A DNA stretch of 64,000 nucleotides from Opitutaceae bacterium (lineage in GTDB: Bacteria > Verrucomicrobiota > Verrucomicrobiia > Opitutales > Opitutaceae). The notes beneath the pieces were generated by a model. The model was not told where the DNA came from, did no database searches, and saw only the letters and a list, made by a program, of their open reading frames with translations. A program made the translations under genes and the position numbers. The stretch covers positions 558,001 through 622,000 of the forward strand of contig JAIXWF010000022.1 of NCBI GenBank assembly GCA_027482185.1, given 5' to 3'. Positions 56,450-64,000 of the stretch are shown piece after piece (position 1 is the stretch's first letter; every line of letters begins with the position of its first letter).

Positions 56450-57219
56450 TGCAGATGCTCCTTCACGACGTCGTCGGTGAGGGCGGCGATGGGGCCGGAG
56501 ATGACGACCACGCCGCGGTCCATGGCGTAGAAGCGGTCGGAGCATTCGCGGCAGAAATCGACGAATTGCTCGACGAGCAAAATCGCGAGCTGGCCCTCGG
56601 CCTTGAGGGCCTTGATCGCGTTCTGGATCTCGAGACTCGGGTTGGGCACGAAGCCTTCCTGTTTCAGTTTCTTCAACGTGTCGCCGATCTGTTCGATGAT
56701 GGAAGGTTGGATGCCTTCGGTGGGTTCGTCGAGGATCAGCAATTTGGGATTGGTGAGGAGGGCGCGGCCGATGGCGAGCTGCTGCTGCTGGCCGCCGGAG
56801 AGGACGCCGCCTTTGCGGGACAGCATTTCCTTGAGGACGGGAAACAGGGAGAAGACGCGGTCGAGGCCCGCCTGGGCGGCGGCGCCCTTGCGGCCGTGAA
56901 CGACGAGGCCGATCCGGAGGTTTTCCTCGACGGTGAGGTGCGGAAAGATGTCGCGGCCCTGGGGCACGTAGCCGATGCCGGCGCGGGCGCGGACATCCAT
57001 GGGCAGTTTCTCGATCGGTTGGCCGGCGAGGGTGATGGAGCCGGCGCGGACGGGGAGGACGCCGGTGATGGAGCGGAGCGTGGTGGTTTTGCCGACGCCG
57101 TTGCGGCCCATGAGGGCGACGACCTCGCCCGCGTTGATCTCGAGATCGACGCCGCGGAGGATGCGGGAACCGCCGATGTAGGTTTCGACGCCGGTGAGCT
57201 GGAGAAGCGGGCTAGGCAC
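56443..57219 (-). CDS. urtE: Urea ABC transporter ATP-binding protein UrtE
   Basis: One of the two branched-chain-type ATPases of the urea importer. Walker A GRNGVGKTT (38-46), signature LSGGQQQQL (about 140), Walker B LLILDEP (about 159). The Gly-Val-Gly-Lys form of Walker A and the length (258 aa) fit UrtE. The start codon is GTG (57219). An insertion rich in Lys and Glu follows Walker B. Gene order urtDE-ureA ties uptake to hydrolysis. Confidence 0.95.
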   Translation of the reverse strand: MPSPLLQLTGVETYIGGSRILRGVDLEINAGEVVALMGRNGVGKTTTLRSITGVLPVRAGSITLAGQPIEKLPMDVRARAGIGYVPQGRDIFPHLTVEENLRIGLVVHGRKGAAAQAGLDRVFSLFPVLKEMLSRKGGVLSGGQQQQLAIGRALLTNPKLLILDEPTEGIQPSIIEQIGDTLKKLKQEGFVPNPSLEIQNAIKALKAEGQLAILLVEQFVDFCRECSDRFYAMDRGVVVISGPIAALTDDVVKEHLQV

Positions 57220-57238
57220 TGGGATAGCTTTCTTTTCG

Positions 57239-57326
57239 CGACACAGAGGTCACGGAGAGGACACAGAGGTCACGGAGAAATCCTCCGCGATCTCGGATTG
57301 GACCTCTGTGTGCTCTGTGACTTCGG
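57239..57326. repeat. Inverted repeat, ACACAGAGG/TCACGGAG family (urtD-urtE)
   Basis: Two copies of ACACAGAGGTCACGGAG with AGG between them (57241-57277) face CCTCTGTGTGCTCTGTGAC (57303-57321). Same family as the element at 55444. Confidence 0.9.
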
Positions 57327-57333
57327 CTCGATT

Positions 57334-58110
57334 TCATCGCGTGCCGTGTTTGCCGCGACCGAGGTAGACCTCGCGGACCTTGGGGTCGGATTGGACCTCG
57401 TCGAATTTGCCCTCGCAGAGGACGGTGCCCTGGTGGAGGACGGTGACCTGGCCGTTGCGGGCGATCTGTTTCACGAAGGCCATGTCGTGCTCGATGACAA
57501 TGAGGCTGTGCTTGCCGGCGAGGGAGAGGAGCAGTTCGCCGGTGCGGTCGGTCTCGTCGTCGGTCATGCCCGCGGCGGGTTCGTCGACGAGGAGGACCTT
57601 CGGTTCCTGGGCGAGGAGCATGCCGATTTCGAGCCATTGCTTTTCGCCGTGGGCGAGCAGGCCGGCTTTCCAGTCGCGCTTCGCGTCGAGGCGGACGGTC
57701 TTGAGAATTTCGTCGAGCCGGTCGCGGTCGGTGGAATTCAAACGGTGGAAGAGCGAGGCGAAGACGCCGCGCGGGCCCTTGAGCGAGAGGACGAGATTGT
57801 CCCAGACGGAATGCTCGGTATAGACGCTCGGGGTCTGGAATTTGCGGCCGATGCCGAGGCGGTTGATCTCGTATTCGTTGAGCTCGGTGAGGTCGTGGCT
57901 CTTCGAGGGGTCGGTGCCGAAATCGAGTTTGCCTTTGTCGGGTTTGGCGCGGCCGGTGATGAGATCGAAGAACGTGGATTTGCCGGCGCCGTTGGGGCCG
58001 ATGACGGTGCGCAATTCGCCCTCGAAGAGATAGAACGTGAGGTTCGTGATGGCTTTGAAGCCATCGTAACTCTTGGAGACATCTTCGACACTGAGCAGGG
58101 GATGCGGCAT
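57334..58110 (-). CDS. urtD: Urea ABC transporter ATP-binding protein UrtD
   Basis: Second ATPase of the importer (258 aa): Walker A GPNGAGKST (38-46), the GRKFQTPSVY segment typical of UrtD (about 88), LAHGEKQWLEIGMLL (signature region, AHGEKQ in place of LSGGQ) and Walker B VLLVDEPAAGM. The atypical signature is a feature of the UrtD branch. Followed by urtE after the repeat spacer. Confidence 0.95.
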   Translation of the reverse strand: MPHPLLSVEDVSKSYDGFKAITNLTFYLFEGELRTVIGPNGAGKSTFFDLITGRAKPDKGKLDFGTDPSKSHDLTELNEYEINRLGIGRKFQTPSVYTEHSVWDNLVLSLKGPRGVFASLFHRLNSTDRDRLDEILKTVRLDAKRDWKAGLLAHGEKQWLEIGMLLAQEPKVLLVDEPAAGMTDDETDRTGELLLSLAGKHSLIVIEHDMAFVKQIARNGQVTVLHQGTVLCEGKFDEVQSDPKVREVYLGRGKHGTR

Positions 58111-58111
58111 G

Positions 58112-58158
58112 GGGGCGCGCGGGGCGCGCGGTTGAGAGTTGAAGGTTGAGAGTTGAGA
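58112..58158. repeat. TTGAGAG heptamers plus GGGGCGCGC units (urtC-urtD)
   Basis: Two GGGGCGCGC units (58112-58130) and four heptamers GTTGAGA/GTTGAAG (58131-58158). Only one arm is present; no complementary arm lies in the short 68-nt spacer. Confidence 0.8.
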
Positions 58159-58178
58159 GACGGAGGCCGCGGCAAGGC

Positions 58179-59285
58179 CTACGGCTTGGCGGGGGCGGGG
58201 GCTTCGGGTTTGGCGCGGAGCTTTTGGGCGAGGGTCTTCAGGCGGGCGGGGATGCTGACGATGCCGCCGGGGAGGAAGAGCACGACGAGGATGAAGAGGC
58301 CGCCGAGGATGATGAGCCAGAGATCCGGATACGCGGTGGTGGCCCAGCTCTTGAGGCCGTTGATGCCGATGGCGCCGACGATGGGGCCGAGCAACGTGCC
58401 GCGGCCGCCGACGGCGACCCAGACGACGGCCTCGAGGGATTTGTCGGCCTGCATTTCGCCGGGATTGATGATGCCGACCTGCGGCGTGTAGAGCGCGCCG
58501 CCGACGGCGGCGATGAGGGCGGCGACGACGAAGATGAACAGTTTGAAGTGGGCGGTGGCGTAGCCGCTGAAGAGGACGCGGTTTTCGCCGTCGCGGATCG
58601 CCTGCTGGACGAGGCCGAATTTCGTTTTGCTCAGCCAGCGGCAGAAGAGGAACACGAGCAGCAGCGTGACGGCGGTGGCGATGTAGAGCCCGCGGATCGT
58701 GCCGGGTTCGTTGAGCTTGTAGCCGAGGATGAATTTGAAATCGGTGAAGCCGTTGTTGCCGCCGAGGAGGAGGTTGTTGCGGAAAAACATGATCGACGCG
58801 GCGTAGGTGAGAGCCTGCGTGAGGATCGAGAAGTAGACGCCCTTGATGCGGGAGCGGAAGGCGAGGAAACCGAAGAGGTAGGAGATAATGCCCGGGACCA
58901 AAAAGACCATCGTGAGCGCGAACGGAAAACTGGAGAAGGGTTCCCAGAACGCGGGCAGGCGTTCCCAGCCGAGGAAGACGAGGAAGTCGGGGATCGGCTT
59001 CTTGTATTGGCCGAGGTCGCCGATCATGCGCATGAGGTACATGCCGTGCATGTAGCCGCCGAGGGTGAAGAACAGGGCTTGGCCGAGACTGAGGAGGCCG
59101 GTGTAGCCCCAGAGCAGATCGACGGAGATGGCGAGCAGCGCGTAGCAGAGCCATTTGCCGAAGACGCTGATCCAGAAATTGCCGATCACGCCGTTGGCGT
59201 GGAGCAGCGGCACGAGCACGATCAGCGCGAACGCGATGACGGCGACGGCGATCCATTCGACCCGGCGGACGGTGGCGGCGCTCAT
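58179..59285 (-). CDS. urtC: Urea ABC transporter permease UrtC
   Basis: Inner-membrane permease of the LivM type, 368 aa with about ten helices. [20 protein letters not shown] (about 60-79) is the conserved LivM/UrtC segment, and [11 protein letters not shown] (about 309) matches the family. It starts 3 nt after urtB on the same strand, so the two permeases are cotranslated. Confidence 0.95.
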   Translation of the reverse strand: MSAATVRRVEWIAVAVIAFALIVLVPLLHANGVIGNFWISVFGKWLCYALLAISVDLLWGYTGLLSLGQALFFTLGGYMHGMYLMRMIGDLGQYKKPIPDFLVFLGWERLPAFWEPFSSFPFALTMVFLVPGIISYLFGFLAFRSRIKGVYFSILTQALTYAASIMFFRNNLLLGGNNGFTDFKFILGYKLNEPGTIRGLYIATAVTLLLVFLFCRWLSKTKFGLVQQAIRDGENRVLFSGYATAHFKLFIFVVAALIAAVGGALYTPQVGIINPGEMQADKSLEAVVWVAVGGRGTLLGPIVGAIGINGLKSWATTAYPDLWLIILGGLFILVVLFLPGGIVSIPARLKTLAQKLRAKPEAPAPAKP

Positions 59286-59288
59286 GGG

Positions 59289-61097
59289 TCAGTCCTCGAG
59301 GTTGCGGCTGCGCGTGACGAAGAGCCCGGCGGGCCGCCACTGCAGGAACAAGATGATGCCGGCGAGGACGAGGATTTTGCCGAAGACGGCGGCGTCCTGC
59401 GCGAGATTCTGGAGGAAGCTGCCGATGCCGGGTACCCAAGTGAGGCCGGGCGCGATGGTCGGGAGATACTGTTGCAGGACCTGGTCGATGCCGCCGATGC
59501 CGAAGGCGCTGATGATGGTGCCGCCGATGCTGCCGACGCCGCCGACCACGACGACCATGAAGGAATCGATGATGTAGCCCTGGCCGAGGGATGGGCCGAC
59601 GTTGCCGATCTGGCTGAGAAACGCGCCGGCGAGCCCGGCGAGACCGCTGCCGAGGCCGAAGGTGAGCATGTTCACGCGTTCGGTGCGGACGCCCATGCAC
59701 GAGGCCATGGCGCGGTTCTGCATCGAGGCGCGGATGAGGAGGCCGAGCGGCGTCTTCGAGAGCACGAGCCACATGCCGAAGACGATGAGGATGGCGAAAC
59801 CGACGACGAAGACGCGGTTCCAGCCGAAGATGATGTCGTTCACCGTCCAGTTGCCGCTGAGGTAGACGGGGCTGGAGACTTGGACGTTGTTGGCGCCGAA
59901 CATGAGACGCAGGCCCTGCTGCATCACGAGCGAGACGCCCCAAGTCGCGAGGAGGCTCTCGAGGGGGCGGCGGTAGAGGAAGCGGATGACGGAGCGCTCG
60001 AGGCCGATGCCGACGAGGGCGGCGGCGAGGAAACTGAGGGGCAGCGCGGCGACGAAGTACCACTGGTACGCTGCGCCGGTGAGGTTGAGGCCGAAGATCG
60101 GGAGACTGAAACCGAAGAACGGGATCGTAAGGCCGGCGCCGAAAATATTCTGCACGAGGTAGGTCGTGTAGGCGCCGACGGCGATCATCTCGCCGTGCGC
60201 CATGTTGATCACGCGCATCAGGCCGAACGTGATCGCGAGCCCGAGGGCGGCGATGAGGAGAATGCTGCCGAGGCTGACGCCGCGGAAGAGCGTGCCGAAA
60301 AAGTCGACGAAGGAGCGGTGGCCCTCGACGGCGCGGAGGGCGTCTTTGGCGGCTTTGACGAGGACGGGCTTCTCGGCGGTTTCCGCTTCTTTCAATGCGC
60401 GCGAGATGAAGTCGGTGCTGGCGAGCGAGGTGAGTTCCTTGAGTTCGACGAGGGCGGTGAGTTTGACGGCGTCGTCGGCATCTTTGAGGCGCGCGATCGC
60501 GATGGATTCGCGGAGGGCGCGTTTGACGCCGGGATCGGTTTCGACGCCGAGGCGCGCGACGAGGGCGGGGAGTTTTTCGGCGTCCTGGGCGAGGCCGATG
60601 GTGAGAATGGCCTTGGTGCGGACGGCGGGATCGGGCGCGGCGAGGTCGGCGAGATCGAGAACGGCCTTCATCGCGCGGCGGAGCGAGGACGTGTGTTCGA
60701 CGGCGGCGAGATCGGCGGCGGCGAGGCGGCGCGGTTGGCCGGCGGCATCGGCGAGCGGTGCGCCGGTGTCGACGCGCAGGGCGGACTGGGTGCCGGCGGC
60801 GTCCTTTTCACCCGTGAGCTGGACGGGAATCTTGGTGCCGTCGGGGGCGGTGAGAACGAAGAGGGCGTCGGTGCGCCAGGCCTCGAGCAACGGCGCGATG
60901 GCGGGATCGCCTTGGCCCAGGAGGCGGCCGATGAGCTCGCGTTTCTTGGCGGCGTCCTCGGCGAGGGCGGCCTCGGCGATGGTTTGCCGGGCGGACGGGG
61001 CGGGGGCGGCGCGCACGGCGGAAACGAGCAGCGCGGACGCCGCGGCGAGCATGAGACAAATTGTTCGAACGGTGGGAAGCACGGGCGTGCGGCTCAT
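59289..61097 (-). CDS. urtB: Urea ABC transporter permease UrtB
   Basis: LivH-type permease with an N-terminal extension. Residues 1-~30 are a signal peptide, ~35-275 form a helical region with HEAT-like character (LKDADDAVKLTALVELKEL), and the permease proper (about 280-602) has GLAITFGLMRVINMAHGEM, NVQVSSPVYLSG and VVVVGGVGSIGG. The long N-terminal part is usual for UrtB. The 602 aa are slightly longer than common. Confidence 0.95.
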   Translation of the reverse strand: MSRTPVLPTVRTICLMLAAASALLVSAVRAAPAPSARQTIAEAALAEDAAKKRELIGRLLGQGDPAIAPLLEAWRTDALFVLTAPDGTKIPVQLTGEKDAAGTQSALRVDTGAPLADAAGQPRRLAAADLAAVEHTSSLRRAMKAVLDLADLAAPDPAVRTKAILTIGLAQDAEKLPALVARLGVETDPGVKRALRESIAIARLKDADDAVKLTALVELKELTSLASTDFISRALKEAETAEKPVLVKAAKDALRAVEGHRSFVDFFGTLFRGVSLGSILLIAALGLAITFGLMRVINMAHGEMIAVGAYTTYLVQNIFGAGLTIPFFGFSLPIFGLNLTGAAYQWYFVAALPLSFLAAALVGIGLERSVIRFLYRRPLESLLATWGVSLVMQQGLRLMFGANNVQVSSPVYLSGNWTVNDIIFGWNRVFVVGFAILIVFGMWLVLSKTPLGLLIRASMQNRAMASCMGVRTERVNMLTFGLGSGLAGLAGAFLSQIGNVGPSLGQGYIIDSFMVVVVGGVGSIGGTIISAFGIGGIDQVLQQYLPTIAPGLTWVPGIGSFLQNLAQDAAVFGKILVLAGIILFLQWRPAGLFVTRSRNLED

Positions 61098-61116
61098 TGC
61101 AGGAAGTCTGCCAACG

Positions 61117-61146
61117 AAAAAGGCGGGCCCGAATCGGGCCCGCCTT
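61117..61146 (-). terminator. Intra-operon terminator between urtA and urtB
   Basis: On the minus strand the perfect stem GGCGGGCCCGA with TCGGGCCCGCC is followed by five T. It lies 38 nt after the urtA stop codon and ends 20 nt before the urtB start, so it probably lets excess binding protein be made over the membrane parts by partial readthrough. Confidence 0.88.
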
Positions 61147-61184
61147 TGTGTGTCTTGAAAAGGACCGCGGACGAGGGCGGCGGC

Positions 61185-62441
61185 TTACTTGAACTTACCC
61201 TTGAGCCAGGGTTCTCCGTAGACGTTGTTGAACGACTTCACGATTTTGAACTGACCGTCGGCCTTGGTTTCGCCGATGTAGACGTTCTTCGTGACGTGCA
61301 TGTTTTTCTGGGTGGTGACCTTGCCGCCGGGGCCGTCGAAGGAGATGCCGGACTTGTAGGCGGCGCGGACCTTGTCGACGTCGAAGGAGCCGGCCTTCTC
61401 GACGGCGGCTTTCCAGAGGTAAACGCCGACGTAGGAGAGGACCATCGGGGAGCAGGTGACGCGGCCTTCTTTGACGAGGCCGGGGACGTTGCTCTTCTTC
61501 AGCCAGGCCTGGAAGTCGGCGACGAACTTCTTGTTGGCGGGCGTATCGATGGACTGGAAGTAGGTCCAGCAGCCGAGCTGGCCGACGAGCTGTTTGGCGG
61601 GGAGGCCGCGGAATTCATCCTCGGAGATCGAGAAGGAGACGACCGGGCAGGTCTCGGCGGTGAGGCCGGAGGCGGCGTATTCCTTGAAGAACGGGACGTT
61701 GGTGTCGCCGTTCAGCGTCGAGATCACGCAGGCGTCGCCGGAGGCGGCGAACTGTTTGATCTCGGCGACGATCTGCTGGTAGTCGGTGTGGCCGAACGGC
61801 GTGTACTTGCCGGCGGAGATGATCTTGCCGGAGCCGTCCTTGCGGAAACCGCCGCCGATGTTCTCGAGTTTGACGCCCTTGGAGAGGAGGTACTCGAGGA
61901 GGACGAGGTTGGTGGTCTGCGGGTAGACGTAGTCGGAGCCGAGCAGGTAGAACTTCTTTTTGCCTTCCGCGAGGTAGTAGTCGACGGCGGGCGTGGCCTG
62001 CTGGTTCACGGCCTCGGCGGTGTAGGCGACGTTCTGGGACTCTTCTTCGCCCTCGTATTGCACGGGGTAGAAGAGGAGGCCGTTGTTCTTTTCGAACACG
62101 GGGAGAACGGATTTGCGGGAAACGGAGGTCCAGCAGCCGAAGGTGACGGCGACCTTGTCCTGCTCGAGGAGCTGCTTGGCCTTTTCGGCGAAGAGCGGCC
62201 AGTTGGAGGCGCCGTCGACGACGACGGGCTCGATCTTCTTACCGAGGACGCCGCCCTTGGCGTTGATCTCGTCGAAGGTGAAGAGGAGGATGTCGCGCAG
62301 CGAAGTTTCGCTGATCGCCATCGTGCCGGAGAGGGAGTGGAGGACGCCGACCTTGACGGTCTCGGCGGCGCGGGCGGTGCCGAGCGAAGCGCCGAGCGCA
62401 AGTGCGCCGGCACTGAGGAGGGAAACGAGTTTATTGTTCAT
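61185..62441 (-). CDS. urtA: Urea ABC transporter substrate-binding protein UrtA
   Basis: Periplasmic urea-binding protein, 418 aa with a signal peptide (1-25). The mature protein shows [15 protein letters not shown] (31-45), the ANF-receptor/Leu-binding fold start, [16 protein letters not shown] and [15 protein letters not shown] (about 118-132), diagnostic of UrtA and amide-binding FmdD. The gene order porin-urtA-urtBCDE-ure marks this as urea rather than amide uptake. Confidence 0.96.
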   Translation of the reverse strand: MNNKLVSLLSAGALALGASLGTARAAETVKVGVLHSLSGTMAISETSLRDILLFTFDEINAKGGVLGKKIEPVVVDGASNWPLFAEKAKQLLEQDKVAVTFGCWTSVSRKSVLPVFEKNNGLLFYPVQYEGEEESQNVAYTAEAVNQQATPAVDYYLAEGKKKFYLLGSDYVYPQTTNLVLLEYLLSKGVKLENIGGGFRKDGSGKIISAGKYTPFGHTDYQQIVAEIKQFAASGDACVISTLNGDTNVPFFKEYAASGLTAETCPVVSFSISEDEFRGLPAKQLVGQLGCWTYFQSIDTPANKKFVADFQAWLKKSNVPGLVKEGRVTCSPMVLSYVGVYLWKAAVEKAGSFDVDKVRAAYKSGISFDGPGGKVTTQKNMHVTKNVYIGETKADGQFKIVKSFNNVYGEPWLKGKFK

Positions 62442-62591
62442 ACCTGAAGAAACTGACGGAGGCCGGTTGGAGCGGGCACGGCAGGAGCCGTGGCGCCGTC
62501 GGCGCGGGAGGGAAATCGGGGCGGGGAGAGCCGGGGCGCGGGCCCCGGCGGCAAGCGGGCGGCAAAGTCGGCCGCCCGCGGAAAATTCCGG

Positions 62592-62623
62592 TGCGGCGGC
62601 GGGCGCGCAGGCCGGCCGCCGCC
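62592..62623 (-). terminator. Possible terminator or attenuator between porin and urtA
   Basis: In the spacer after the porin stop, GGCGGCGG and CCGCCGCC (+ strand 62592-62619) form a strong stem, with TTTT about 9 nt further on the minus strand. The rest of this 192-nt spacer contains several more GC dyads and no gene. Confidence 0.45.
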
Positions 62624-62633
62624 CGGAAGGGGA

Positions 62634-63605
62634 TCAGAACTTGAAGATGGTCTGGACGCCGAAGAAGATGGCCTTGTCGGCGGTGTGGTCCTTGTAGTCG
62701 TAGAACGACAGTTCGGCGCGGACCGAGAAGTTGTCGTTCACGATGTAGGCGGGGCTGTAGGTGAACTTGGTGAAGCCGGGGCCGCCGTCCTTGAGCTTTT
62801 CGCCGGAGAGGCGGAAGGCGTTGTAGTACTTGCCGGTGGTGACGCCGTAGAAGGCGAGCCAGTTGTAGCCGGTGTCGCCCTTGCCGCCGTCCTTGTTCAC
62901 GAACTCCAGGCCGAGGGTCGAGGTCTTGGTCAGGTTGTAGCCGAGCCAGATGTTGAGCGTCAGGATGGCGTCGTTCTTGTGGAGGACGTTGCCCTTGGTG
63001 TCGTAGGCGAAGCCGGTCCAGAGCGTGAGGTTCTCCGTCCCCTTGTAGACGAAGTAGCCCTCGAAGCCGCCGTTCTTCTTCAGCTCGCCGTCGCCCTTCA
63101 GGTAGTTGGGACCCGAATACACGGAATCGACGAGCGCGAGGCCGAAGCCGACGTCCTTGTCGGAGTAGTCCCACTTCACGCCGCTGTGGTAGCCGGGGAT
63201 CGGCGCCAGGAAGTCGCCGTTGGCGTACGAGATCTGGGTCATGTTCGGGATGTCGAACGCCTCGTAGCCGAGGTAGCTCAGGAACTTGCCCGCCGTGATG
63301 GTCGAGCCGCCGCCGACGTCGACCGTGGCGTAGGCGTCGAGGACGGTGACGTCGCTCGGGGCGCCCGGCTGATAGAAGAGGGAGATCACGCCGGTGACCG
63401 GCTTGTAGTTCGTCGTGAACAACGTCTTCACCGCGTCGAGGTCGAAGCGGTCGGTCGCCGGACCCGGATCGGGATCCGTGGTGCGGTAGGAGCCGACGGC
63501 GTAACCGCCGACGGAGAGCTGGTCGTTGACCTTGATATCAGCGAAGGCCGTCAGGGTGAAGGCGGCGAGCCCGAGGCCGGCCGCGAGTTTGGAACGTTGG
63601 TTCAT
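62634..63605 (-). CDS. Outer-membrane beta-barrel porin
   Basis: A 323-aa protein with a signal peptide (1-22) and alternating beta strands ending in the C-terminal Phe (FGVQTIFKF), the outer-membrane assembly signal. GGYAVGSYRTTDPDPG opens the barrel and the middle resembles porin-like OMPs of Verrucomicrobia (BBP2-type). As first gene before urtA it probably lets urea or related small amides cross the outer membrane under nitrogen limitation, an inference from position. Confidence 0.88.
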   Translation of the reverse strand: MNQRSKLAAGLGLAAFTLTAFADIKVNDQLSVGGYAVGSYRTTDPDPGPATDRFDLDAVKTLFTTNYKPVTGVISLFYQPGAPSDVTVLDAYATVDVGGGSTITAGKFLSYLGYEAFDIPNMTQISYANGDFLAPIPGYHSGVKWDYSDKDVGFGLALVDSVYSGPNYLKGDGELKKNGGFEGYFVYKGTENLTLWTGFAYDTKGNVLHKNDAILTLNIWLGYNLTKTSTLGLEFVNKDGGKGDTGYNWLAFYGVTTGKYYNAFRLSGEKLKDGGPGFTKFTYSPAYIVNDNFSVRAELSFYDYKDHTADKAIFFGVQTIFKF

Positions 63606-63666
63606 TGGCTGTGGATGAGGTTTGGTGGTGGGCGGATCCGAGCGATTCGGGTCCGCGCCCGGTTTT

Positions 63667-63682
63667 AGCAGCACCCTTGCCA
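63667..63682 (-). promoter_or_regulatory. Sigma-54-like promoter of the porin-urt-ure unit
   Basis: The minus strand reads TGGCAAGGGTGCTGCT, close to the consensus TGGCACG-N4-TTGC(A/T), with GG and GC exactly 10 nt apart. The expected transcription start is near 63656, about 50 nt before the porin ATG. Confidence 0.65.
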
Positions 63683-63790
63683 ACAAATTCGCCGGCCAAG
63701 AAAATATGACATGGGACGGACGGCTCGCATGAACGCAATCGGGGTCAGGGCGGGCGGTTCGTCCGGCCTGCGTCCGGATGGCGGCGGGCG

Positions 63791-63825
63791 CCGACCGGGT
63801 GTTTTCACTCGGAAAACGCCCGTCG
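63791..63825. promoter_or_regulatory. Long dyad between divergent sigma-54-like promoters
   Basis: CCGACCGGGTGTTTTC (63791-63806), ACTCG, then GAAAACGCCCGTCGG (63812-63826): arms of 15-16 nt with one mismatch and one missing base. It could be an activator-binding site for an enhancer-binding protein or a hairpin; it does not match the usual NtrC box. Confidence 0.5.
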
Positions 63826-63841
63826 GAGACACCGGCCGAGT

Positions 63842-63857
63842 TGGCCCGGAGTCTGCT
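63842..63857 (+). promoter_or_regulatory. Sigma-54-like promoter of the gene at 63910
   Basis: TGGCCCGGAGTCTGCT matches TGGCACG-N4-TTGC(A/T) with two changes; GG and GC are 10 nt apart. Transcription would start near 63868, about 42 nt before the ATG. Confidence 0.65.
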
Positions 63858-63909
63858 TATGACGCAGCGATTCCATTCATGTCAGGCTGACGAATCAGTG
63901 ATAAAACCA

Positions 63910-64000
63910 ATGAACACCAAACTCCTCCTCACCTTCGCCGGCGCCCTCGCCGTCGGGTCTTCCTTCCTGTCGGCGCAGACTGCGCCGGCGGCTCCGGCGC
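63910..64000 (+). CDS. Partial exported or membrane protein (start only)
   Basis: Thirty codons are visible: a short basic start and a Leu/Ala/Gly hydrophobic core to about residue 22, then Gln-Thr and an Ala/Pro-rich stretch. This is a typical signal peptide with an Ala-Gln cleavage site. Ammonium transporters of related bacteria often carry such a leader, and a sigma-54-like promoter upstream fits, but no Amt sequence is in view. Confidence 0.6.
   Translation, partial: MNTKLLLTFAGALAVGSSFLSAQTAPAAPA

Noticed and set aside
58146-62447. Very long open frame on the + strand opposite the urt genes
   Set aside because: It is antisense to five strongly supported genes, is rich in Asp, Glu, Gly and Ala without domains, and results from GC-rich third positions.
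62442-62633. Small RNA gene between porin and urtA
   Set aside because: Several GC dyads exist, but no promoter or conserved core is visible.

Overview
The window is a GC-rich chromosomal segment most consistent with a Verrucomicrobiota bacterium of the Opitutaceae type. This is inferred from gene content. Three secreted proteins share a ~120-residue repeat domain that I associate with Opitutaceae-like exported proteins. Outer-membrane functions (TonB-dependent receptor, porin, KdsB) show a Gram-negative envelope. Few genes have a clear Shine-Dalgarno sequence, and several putative promoters sit within about 10-15 nt of the start codon. I found no tRNA, rRNA, CRISPR array, integrase or transposase.

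Left part (1-33.7 kb), mostly housekeeping and envelope genes: a DAACS symporter; a small molybdenum-cofactor group (MobA plus a YedY-like oxidoreductase); an HrpA-type helicase; CBS, dienelactone-hydrolase, ABC-ATPase, nuclease/phosphatase and Spx/ArsC-like genes; two DUF4097 proteins; a GT-C-like membrane protein; M32 carboxypeptidase, TatD, HPr, KdsB, CarA and a lysine 2,3-aminomutase. These are followed by a large CotH-kinase surface protein divergent from a PhoD-like phosphatase, and by a TonB-dependent receptor under a clear TPP riboswitch, so probably a thiamin or thiamin-precursor receptor.

Middle (33.7-40.6 kb), an accessory island: a pRiA4b ORF-3-like protein, a SLOG-domain protein with four membrane segments, a divergent SIR2-TIR fusion and, 5 nt after it, an nSTAND1-like NTPase with a membrane segment and a TPR-like C-terminal half. 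The parts are those of NAD-based immunity (TIR, SIR2, SLOG, STAND) in an arrangement that differs from classical Thoeris. This is the best candidate for an undescribed system.

Right part (40.6-64 kb): a metzincin-type protease, two M16 peptidases and the rplM-rpsI ribosomal operon. Then comes a long minus-strand nitrogen unit: porin, urtABCDE (urea ABC transporter), ureABC (urease) and ureEFGD (nickel insertion). A sigma-54-like promoter precedes the porin, a second one faces the other way toward a gene cut off by the window end, and a long dyad lies between them. This suggests nitrogen-limitation control.

A second theme runs through the window. Many intergenic spacers consist of tandem 7-9-base units, purine-rich in the 5' arm, repeated as an inverted copy so that they fold into a long hairpin. 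At least eight different unit sequences occur. They concentrate at gene 3' ends and fill nearly every junction of the urt/ure unit, several times supplying the stop codon of the upstream gene.
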